Shown here: one piece after another, positions 10,787 through 19,263 of the stretch
Layout of the letters: every line of letters begins with the position of its first letter
Numbering within the stretch: the stretch's first letter is position 1
Origin: Myotis daubentonii
Taxonomy: Eukaryota > Chordata > Mammalia > Chiroptera > Vespertilionidae
DNA: 64,000 nucleotides
Reading direction: 5' to 3'
NCBI RefSeq assembly: GCF_963259705.1
Contig: NC_081861.1
Span: 102,419,726-102,483,725 of the forward strand
Made by a program: the position numbers and the translations under genes
Notes under the pieces: generated by a model
What the model saw: the letters and a program-made list of their open reading frames with translations, nothing else
Told to the model about the DNA's origin: nothing
The model's database searches: none

Positions 10787-11280
10787 AGCATATCAAACAG
10801 AAAATCTTCATAAAATTCCTCTCCTCTTGTCCATTTCATTAAAGTACACACAACCACAGTTCAAATCTCTATCCTCCACCCCCACCTACAACCCCATTCT
10901 CATGTTCTTTCTTTTTCACTCCAGGCTGCTCTCTCCATTTCTTCCTTCTCAACATACCTAAAAACATGTGCTCTTAGCATTCAGGCTTTTCTGACACCTG
11001 TAATCTCCTGGACCATCTAATCTAGTTTCTTGCTCTAAATAATTTTCTCCTGCAGGGAGAAAACCTCCTCCCCAGTTCTGTTGAATTCTAAATTCTGGTA
11101 TACTTCTTGTTACACCTGGATGACGTAGAAATGGTCATTAGGTTATGCAGATCCTGAAAAACTAATGATGTTACCAATGAACATGATGTTTTGATCATTT
11201 CAGAACAAACTTAAAACATTTTGGCTTGTCTTTCATAGTCTTCTTATATTTGGGATATTAAAAAATAGTTCCTTCATTTA
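10787..11280. other. No gene or repeat recognised
   Basis: AT-rich, with short T-rich and C-rich runs. No domain or repeat family identified. Confidence 0.4.
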
Positions 11281-11727
11281 AAAATATTTTATTGAATTTA
11301 TTGGGTTGACATTGGTTAATAAAATTATATAGGTGTCAGGTGTACAATTTTATAATACATCATCTGTATATTGTATTGTGTGTTCACCACCCCAAGTCAA
11401 ATCTCCTTCTGTCACCATTTATCCCCCCTTTATATTCTTTTACTTTCCCTGACCCCTCTTTCCCTCTTGTAATCACCATACTGTTGTCTGTGTCTATGAG
11501 TTGTTGGTGTTTTTTATCTTAATTCCTTCACCTTTTTCACCCAGTCCCCAACCCGCTCCCCTCTAACAGCTGTCAGTCTGTTCTCTGTATCTGTTTCTAT
11601 TTTGTTTGTTTAATTTTTTCATTAGATTCCACATATAAGTGAAATCATATCATATTTGTCTTTCTCTGACTGGCTTATTTCACTTAGCACAATACTCTCC
11701 AGCTCCATCCATGCTGTTGCAAAAGTT
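11281..11727 (-). mobile_element. L1 3' end (older subfamily)
   Basis: Reverse complement of a mammalian L1 3' end: ttttattgaatttattgggt at the A-tail side, then a 'tcaggtgtacaatttt' block and 'ttccacatataagtgaaatc' at the right. Confidence 0.8.
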
Positions 11728-11741
11728 AAGAAGGGCCTGTC

Positions 11742-11791
11742 AAAAAAAGGGACATATGTAATTTTTTTCAACAATAAAGATTTTTTTAAAA
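11742..11791 (+). mobile_element. 50-bp L1 3' tail insertion with 14-bp TSD
   Basis: Only the last bases of an L1 (gggacatatgtaat, caacaataaag, A-tail) were inserted. A perfect 14-bp duplication, aagaagggcctgtc, lies at 11728-11741 and 11792-11805. Confidence 0.88.
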
Positions 11792-11805
11792 AAGAAGGGC
11801 CTGTC

Positions 11806-12775
11806 CAGAAAAGCATCTGCATCCTTGTGGGGAGGGGAGAAGGGTGGGCCTGGCTGTCAAGGGGTCAATGCATAGATAAGGACACAGATATAAATGTCAA
11901 TTTAGGAATATGTAGTGGACAGAGGAGGACCAGGGATGGAATCTGATGGCTAAGGGAGAAAACACCCAACTTTCTATTTTTCTCTATGAGCTAACATATA
12001 TATTGCACATTTGCTAATAAGAATTTTTCCCTTTTTCCTCTCACATATTTTGCTTCTTAAAGGAGTAGGGGGAGGCCAAGTTACAGGTATTTCAAGAAGG
12101 CGTGTTTTAGAATTTTGATAGCAGCTTTGTGCGAGATTGCATCTACACATTTTACTTTTGTGACAGTGTTTTGATTGTAGAGAAAAAATATTAAAGAACC
12201 TGAAATCAAATGCTCAGCCTTTGCACGCTTTTGATATAGCAAGCTTTGCTACTAGGAAGTAAAGCTTTAGGCTTGGGGCTTTCTAAAAAAGGTGAACTAA
12301 TGACAAATTTATAAATTAGTCGAGGATGACTTTCTTGTCTCTTGCCTCCCCCCCTTTGTGTATGCTTTTTTCCCCCTCACTGAACTCCTTCCTCCCTGTT
12401 CTGGTCAGTATCCTCATGCCCTCTCCTTATGGATATTTTAGTGATTTTCTTCTCTGGAAGGATACCAGGGAAACTGATAACAGACGTTACCTCTGGGGAT
12501 TGGGGTGGGAGGGAGACACATTTTTATTATGTATCATTTTGTGCTGTTTGAATTTTTATATATTTGCATGCAACACCTATTAGGAAAGATTAAAACAAAA
12601 TCATTTTAAAGTCACTTTTTCAGTGAAAAAATTGCCATCTGGGCAGTTCACGGCATAAAACATTTAGGGGGAAGGTGTTCTAGGTTGAAGTGGTATAGAT
12701 CAAACCTTATTTTCTTATAAAAACAGCTTTAGAATAAGGGGTTACATTTTAAACTGAAAGCCCGATGCCATTTTT
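11806..12775. other. Single-copy stretch, nothing assigned
   Basis: No gene or repeat recognised. Open frames are short and without motifs. Confidence 0.4.
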
Positions 12776-13150
12776 TTAATGCTTAAATTTTTTTTCAGTT
12801 ACAGTTAGTTTCAGGTGTACAGCACAGTGATTAGACAAATCACATGCTTTACAAAAAGTACCTCTTATATTTTCAGTACACAACTAGCGCTATACATAGT
12901 ATTACAAAATTATTGATGACATTCCCTGTGCTGTACTTTATATCCCTGTGATTAATGTGTGACTGCCAATCTGTACTTCTTAATCCCTTCACTTTCTTTA
13001 CCCAGTCCCCCAGCACCCCTCCCCTCTGGCAGCCATCAGTCTCTCTGTGTCTATGAGTCTGTTTCTGTTTTGTTTGTTCATTTATATTGTTCTTTAGATT
13101 CCACATATAAGTGAAATCATATGGTATTTGTCTTTCTCTGACTTATTTTC
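12776..13150 (-). mobile_element. L1 3' end fragment
   Basis: Contains cagttacagttagtttcagg, a cagcacagtgatta block and ttccacatataagtgaaatc, as in the fragment at 11281. It is an old L1 3' UTR in antisense. Confidence 0.78.
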
Positions 13151-14478
13151 TGATGCCATTTTTATGAAAATGACCACAGATATACTATTTAATTGAATGC
13201 TAAATACTATACTTGTACGTTAAACTTTATAAATACCTCCTGATTTTGTAGTTAGTTTCACTGAAAAATATTCTAACCTGAAGTAAGACAAATGTGTACT
13301 AGCATGACTACTTTTTGGATCAGAAAATATGGTTAGCTTAGATAAATTTTTTCTAAAATGTATATAATTTAATTAAGTAGAGCAATACAGTAATAATATC
13401 AATTTTTATTAAGTAAGATGTAGTCTGCTATAAAAAAATCTTATTTCTTTACAATCCTTGCCTTATTTGGAAGACTATAACAACTAGAAGTGTTTTTGGC
13501 TCTGTATTCTATTAAAGGCCTTTTCTCTGGCTCATAGGTCTCAGCTTCCTGCCCTGGCATTGGCTCTCAGTGCTTCTTTGATTACAGTCACACCAGCAGC
13601 TTCAGGTAAAATAAATTGCTTCCCTAACCCTGGGGAGTGGAGGATTCAAAAAGGGTGGGTGCCTTAGGACCAGATTGTTTCAGCAACAAGGTTGTTAATC
13701 TTTTCATGATGATAGGCAGTTTGGGGAAAAAGAGGATGGACTGCATTCCATGTCAGGGGGCATACAACTCTCAGCCAGGTTAGAATGTGCTTTTTCTAAT
13801 CAGAACAGAACAAACAGAGCATGATTAATATTTCTTATGATTATAGCTAACCCCCACTATTCTATTTCTGCCCCTAAGAGTTCTACCCAGTTCCCCTCAA
13901 CCACCCAACACTTACCAAATATGTCTTATATTTACTCATACTGCTACTTCTTCCTCTTCTGCTCTTCTTCCTTTTCTCCTTCTTATATTTATTTTTACAG
14001 TGAAATCTCTTCTCCTTTGACCCATTTTTTTCTTGTTGCCTAACAAAATGCCTTAAAGCATTGAATCAGCCTATTCATCTCAGTCATTATGCAAGTGGGC
14101 TGCCTTAAAATTAAAATTGAAAGTATCATTAGAGCATTGCTTTTTCATTTTATTTGCCATGGACATGAATATAAAGTGTAAGCATAAACTTATGACACCA
14201 CCTTTTCTGGAATATTCTAGAATTTACACACCAAATTAGCATTCTTCAAATGAATCATCAAGATAGAGTAACACAAGTATCCCCCTATGATGTATAATTG
14301 CTACAAATGTTTGGTGACTCCTCTTTTGGAATTAGGGGGTGAATATAGTGGAAAGAACATGAGGTTCTGAGATGATCTAGCCTTTTCTTTCAATCACTAA
14401 TCTGTCACATATTAGCTGTGCAATATTGTGCAAGTCTCACTCTCAGAGCTTCCAGTTCCCTAAATATAAAATGGGGTT
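13151..14478. other. Single-copy stretch, nothing assigned
   Basis: AT-rich non-repetitive DNA with no recognisable exon or repeat. Confidence 0.4.
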
Positions 14479-14494
14479 AAGATTATTAGTCTTG

Positions 14495-14714
14495 CCAGGC
14501 CAGTTTTGCTCAGTGGTTGAGCATGGACCCGTGAACCAGGTGTTGTGGTTCAATTCCCCATCAAGACACATGCCCAGGTTGCCAGCTCGATCCCCCAATA
14601 GGGGGCATGTAGGAGGCAGCCGGTCAATAATTCTCATCATTGATGTTTCTATCCCTCTCTCTCTCCCTTCCTCTCTCTGAAATCAATAAAATCATATATA
14701 TGTATGTATATTTA
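14495..14714 (+). mobile_element. VES SINE
   Basis: Head ttttgctcagtggttgagca, CT-rich body and gaaatcaataaaat tail. Diverged 16-bp flanks (aagattattagtcttg / aagattactggtcttg) lie at 14479-14494 and 14715-14730. Confidence 0.88.
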
Positions 14715-14775
14715 AAGATTACTGGTCTTGCTGAGTTTTGTAGTGAGTAAATAATGCCTGTGAAAGTGCCAGGCC

Positions 14776-14956
14776 TGGCTCCCTTTCAGGAGCACTCCCA
14801 GTGCATTTTCAGTCTCCCTTTGCCTTTCCCTCTCCTAAGCTCCAAGCACCCTTCTATTGCTTCCGTAATTTGTTTCCTAAGCCTATGCAGCCCAACTGGC
14901 TCATTTTTACTACCTTTGTAACTTTCTAAATAAACTTTCTCTTCTAATTTGAAAAA
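14776..14956 (+). pseudogene. Small processed retrocopy, source unknown
   Basis: A 180-bp sequence ends with aaataaactttctcttct and a poly-A run. The perfect 13-bp duplication aaagtgccaggcc flanks it at 14763-14775 and 14957-14969. This is the signature of L1-mediated copying of an mRNA 3' end. It may be the tail of a retroviral or cellular transcript; I do not recognise the source. Confidence 0.75.
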
Positions 14957-15853
14957 AAAGTGCCAGGCCCACAAAGGGCTTGATATTTTCATGCTTTCAT
15001 GTTAGAGCCAGTTTATCATTTGTTCAAGAAAATTTTTGTCCCTGTACACTCTCCCTTAGTTGATGGCTCTGTTTCCCCAGTCTCTTGTGTGTTCTGGTCA
15101 AACTCAACTATATTCTTCCTTAAAAAATTAGGAGTAGGATATAGAAACCAAGATGGTGGCATAGGTTAATGCCGGAGTTTGCTGCCTCGAGCAACCACTT
15201 CAAAAATACAACTAAAAGACCGAACGGACATCATCCAGAACCACAGGAAGGCTGGCTGAGTGGAAATTCTACAACTAGGAGGAAAGAGAATATCATACTG
15301 AGACTCAGAGGAGGTGCAGTGCTGAAGTGAAATACTAACGTGCAGAGTGCATGTGGAGCGGGCTTGCGGCGGAGGGCATGGTTGTTGTTTTCAATCGGGA
15401 GGGAGTTTCAGACTCTGAGCTCCAGATCCAGGCGAGTCTCTAGGGACCCAGACTCAAACAGTAGAAGTGGGACTGTCTGGCTTCGGTCGGAACTCGAAGG
15501 CAGCTTTCTCTCCGAGGTTTGCAGCGGTTGCTGGCACTCTGTGAGGCAGAGACCCTGGGGACAGAACTGAGAGCAGCCATAACTGCTCGCTCCGCCCACT
15601 CTGTAGATCCCCTGGGACCTGCCCCGCCCAAGCCCTGCACAAAGGCATTTGCCGGATAGCCTCAAGCAAAGGCTAGATTAGCACCGCCCTAGAGATCCAG
15701 CACAGAAGCACTCCCTCTGCAGACACAGCTGACTCTAATAGCCAGTTAGCCTGGAGGTCAAATCACCCCCGGTATTGCCGACAACAATCAAGGCTTAACT
15801 ACAACAAGACTGCACACAAAGACCACAAGGGGGTGCACCAAGAAAGCATAAAA

Positions 15854-16696
15854 ATGCGAAGACAAAGAAACATGACAGAAATGGAGGATATTGAGCTAAA
15901 AACCACAATTTTAAGGTCTTTCAATAATTTTCTAGAAACTGCCGATAAATGTAGTGAGATCCTCAAGAAATCTAATGAGACCCTCGATACTGTGATAAAG
16001 AACCAACTAGAAATTAAGCATACACTGACTGAAATAAAGAATATTATACAGACACCCAACAGCAGACCAGAGGAGTGCAAGAATCAAGTCAAAGATTTGA
16101 AATGTGAACAAGCGAAAAACACCCAACCAGAAAAGCAAAATGGAAAAAGAATCCGAAAATACGAAGATAGTGTAAGGAGCCTCTGGAACAGCTTCAAGCG
16201 TACCAACATCAGAATTATAGGGGTGCCAGAAGATGAGAGACAGCAAGATATGGAAAACCTATTTGAAGAAATAATGACAGAAAACTTCCCCCACCTGGTG
16301 AAAGAAATAGACTTACAGGTCCAGGAAGCGCAGAGAACCCCAAACAAAAGGAATCCAAAGAGGACCACACCAAGACACATCATAATTAAAATGCCAAGAG
16401 CAAAAGACAAAGAGAGAATCTTAAAAGCAGCAAGAGAAAGAAAATCAGTTACCTACAAGGGAATACCCATACGACTGTCAGCTGATTTCTCAACATAAAC
16501 TTTGCAGGCCAGAAGGGAATGGCAAGAAATATTCAAAGTGATGAATACCAAGAACCTACAACCAAGATTACTTCACCCAGCAAAGCTATCATTCAGAATT
16601 GAAGGTCAGATAAAGAGCTTCACAGATAAGGAAAAGCTAAAGGAGTTCATCACCACCAAACCAGGATTATATGAAATGCTGAAAGGTATCCTTTAA
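15854..16696 (+). pseudogene. HAL1-like ORF1, one nonsense codon
   Basis: L1-type ORF1 RNA-binding protein frame, 280 codons plus stop, starting at an ATG that encodes MRRQRNMTE. Visible parts: an N-terminal coiled coil (LETADKCSEILKKSNETLDTVIK), a non-canonical RRM with the RNP-like stretch IRIIGVPEDE (about residues 119-128), and a C-terminal domain with ARREWQEIFKVMN. The frame is broken only by TAA at 16496-16498, where the copy at 49471-50319 has a sense codon. In L1s this protein coats the RNA as trimers and acts as a chaperone in the cytoplasmic RNP. This copy would yield a protein lacking the last 65 residues. Confidence 0.88.
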
Positions 16697-16767
16697 GAAG
16701 AGGAAGAGGAAGAAAAAGGTAAAGATACAAATTATGAACAACAAATATGCATCTATCAACAAGTGAA

Positions 16768-17339
16768 TCTAAGAGTCAAGTGAATTAATAATCTGATGAA
16801 CAGAATGAACTGTTGATTATAATAGAATCAGGGACATAGAAAGGGAATGGACTGACTATTCTTGGGGGGGAAAGGGGTGTGGGAGATGTGGGAAGAGACT
16901 GGACAAAAATCGTGCACCTATGGATGAGGACAGTGGGTGGGGAGTGAGGGCGGAGGGTGGGGCGGGAACTGGGAGGAGGGGAGTTATGGGGGGGGAAAAA
17001 AGGAACAAATGTAATAATCTGAACAATAAAGATTTAATTAAAAAAAAAAACAAAACAAAAAAATAAGAGTCAAGTGAATAAATAATCTGATGTACAGAAT
17101 GAACTGGTGATTATAATAGAATCAGGGACATAGAAAGGGAATGGACTGACTATTCTTGGGGGGGAAAGGGGTGTGGGAGATGGGGGAAGAGACTGGATTA
17201 AAATCGTGCACCTATGGATGAGGACAGTGGGTGGGGAGTGAGGGCGGAGGGTGGGGTGGGAACTGGGAGGAGGGGAGTTATGGGGGGAAAAAAGAGGAAC
17301 AAATGTAATAATCTGAACAATAAAGATTTAATTAAAAAA
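16768..17339 (+). repeat. Tandem duplication of the HAL1-like 3' UTR
   Basis: A segment beginning aagagtcaagtgaat and ending aataaagatttaatt occurs twice, about 16768-17040 and 17066-17339, separated by an A-rich stretch. Both lie inside one pair of target duplications, so the doubling preceded or accompanied insertion, or arose later by slippage. Confidence 0.85.
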
Positions 17340-17356
17340 GAAAATTAGGAGTAGGA

Positions 17357-17621
17357 AGCAACTTTTCTGACTCAACATATATAAAAACCTACAGCAAATA
17401 AAATAATTAATGGAAAATCTATAGATGCCATCCCATTAACCAAAAACCCCATTTTCTTTCTATTGTCACAATAATTTAATATAGTATTGGAGATTGTGAC
17501 CAATATTATATAAGACAAACATAAAAGAAAGGCATAGGTAATGTATGAATTTGAAATAGACATATATAAATTCCATTACTTGTAGAGAACATAATCATTA
17601 AGAGGTAAACCTAATAGACTT
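17357..17621. other. Short single-copy AT-rich stretch
   Basis: Nothing recognised. Confidence 0.35.
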
Positions 17622-17636
17622 TAACAGTCACATTTA

Positions 17637-17878
17637 TTTTTTTTTGTTTTGTTATTCTCACTTGAGAATATTTTTCCATTTATTTTCAGAGAGAGAGGAA
17701 GGGAAGGGGAGAGACAGAGAGAGAAAAACATTGGTGTGAGAGAGACACATTGATTGATTGTCTCCTACATAGGCACTGCAGGGTCTTTGCCTCTGGCCCA
17801 TTGCCTCCAGCAAGAGCCCCAAATGGGGACAGGGTCTGAGGGCTGATGCTCTATCCACAGAGCCAAACAGGCTAGGGC
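17637..17878 (-). mobile_element. VES SINE
   Basis: Antisense VES with head complement ctctatccacagagccaaac. Flanked by taacagtcacattta / taacagtcccattta. Confidence 0.85.
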
Positions 17879-18010
17879 TAACAGTCCCATTTAAAAAACT
17901 ACATAAGTTTAGAAAACTTTCTATATTTATGAACACAAAAAAATTCAAAACTTATGGCACCCTTGCTATAACTAACTAGAAAATTAAATATAAAAAATAA
18001 GATATCCCTT

Positions 18011-18514
18011 GCCTGGCCGGCATGGCTCAGTGGTTGAGCATCAACCTAGGAACCAGGAGGTCACTGTTCAATTCCCATTGAGGGCACATGCCCAAGTTGT
18101 GGGTTAGATCCCCAGGAGAGGACATGCAGGAGGCAGCTGATCAATGATTCTCTCTCTTCACTGGTGTTTCTTTTTTGTTTGTTTTTTTAATCCTCACCTG
18201 AGGATACTTTTCCATTGATTTTTAGAGAAAGAGGGAAAGACAGGCAGAAATATCAATGTGAGAGAAACACATTGATTGGTTGCCTCCTGCACGAAGCCTG
18301 ACCAGGGCCCAGGGCAGGGAAGGAGCCTGCAAAGGAGGTACATGCCCTTGACTGGAATTGAACCTGGAACCCTGTGGTCTGTAGGCCAAGGCTCTATCCA
18401 CTGAGCCCAACCAACTAAGGCTCTTCATTGATGTTTCTATGTCTCTCTCTCTCCCCCTCCTTTCCTCTCTAAAATTATATATATATGATTTATATATATA
18501 AAATTATATATATG
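18011..18514 (+). mobile_element. VES SINE (outer), interrupted
   Basis: Head gccggcatggctcagtggtt; tail in an AT repeat. Target duplication aagatatccctt at 17999-18010 and 18515-18526. A second SINE splits it. Confidence 0.88.
18172..18421 (-). mobile_element. VES SINE nested in another VES SINE
   Basis: Antisense copy of the longer VES type (aatcctcacctgaggatac at the tail side). The target duplication tcttcactggtgtttct / tcttcattgatgtttct comes from the host SINE. Confidence 0.88.
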
Positions 18515-18689
18515 AAGATATCCCTTAAAATAATAAGATCTAAAAGTTTTTAGGAAACATAGAAAGCACAAAATTTTACAGAGAATATTTTAAAACTCTT
18601 TTAAAATATAAAGGAAGTTTTGACTGAATGAAGTTATGCTAAGTCCACATTTGGGTTGATTTAACTTGATAATTGTACCAATCCACTTC

Positions 18690-19039
18690 TGCGGGAGACG
18701 GCGGGAACTGCAGCATGCCGCTGGGAGCAGTGCTGCTTCCAGGGGAGGTGGGCCCACTGTCTCCTCTCTGGGCCTGCGCTTGGCCCTCTGTCCCTGTTTG
18801 TGTCTGCTCTGGCTTCCGGGGGGCCGGCTCAAGCCGGGCGTGGCGATGAAGCAAGCATTCTGCCAGGCTGCTCACACTGCCCACTCTCAGCTGCTGCTCC
18901 CCTCCCCCCCCCCCCCCCCGGGACTGGGGGACTCCAGCAGGGATGAGAGGACTGGGCACCGCCATCTTGTGATTATGGGCACCCCACCTTTAGTGATGGA
19001 TGATGGTTAATTCGCATATTACCCTTTTATTAGATAAGA
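18690..19039 (-). mobile_element. HeliBat-type Helitron, 3'-truncated, next to TLR13
   Basis: The minus-strand 5' end TCTTATCTAATAAAAGGG lies at 19039, and typical HeliBat sequence (cacaagatggcggtgcc) follows. The left boundary is uncertain and I see no CTAG end. A long C run lies at about 18906-18920. It ends 156 bp before the TLR13 exon. Confidence 0.75.
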
Positions 19040-19169
19040 TAACACTGGTCTTTGCTGATGGACATGGAGATTGCTTTAGAAATGGATTTTTTTTGGAAGT
19101 TAACATTGGGAGAATTTTTATTTCATTTTTTTGAAGCAGCTATGATATATTGAGAAAGAAATTTAAAAT

Positions 19170-19195
19170 AAACAACTTTCTCTTTTTCTTTGCAG
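19170..19195 (+). promoter_or_regulatory. TLR13: Splice acceptor of the TLR13 coding exon
   Basis: A pyrimidine tract (tttctctttttctttg) followed by CAG, with the AG at 19194-19195. This implies a non-coding upstream exon, since an in-frame stop lies between it and the first ATG. I did not locate the upstream exon. Confidence 0.65.
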
Positions 19196-19263
19196 CAAAG
19201 TCACATGGAATTACCATTCCTTAAAAAAATGAACATCAAACATGTGAAGGGATTTTTTTTCTA

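Larger units (their letters stand above)
15140..17340 (+). mobile_element. Full-length ORF1-only L1 derivative (HAL1-like)
   Basis: A complete retrotransposon bounded by a perfect 16-bp target duplication (aaaattaggagtagga, 15124-15139 and 17341-17356). Order: a 5' UTR starting near tatagaaaccaagatggtgg, one ORF1 reading frame (15854-16696), then a G-rich 3' UTR ending aacaataaagatttaatt plus A-tail. No ORF2 is present, and ORF1 runs straight to the 3' UTR. This matches the half-L1 (HAL1) type known from mammals. The 3' UTR is present twice (see repeat entry). Confidence 0.9.

Noticed and set aside
18666..19010. A 114-codon ORF just upstream of TLR13 as an upstream exon
   Set aside because: It falls in HeliBat sequence with a C run, without a supporting splice donor or homology.
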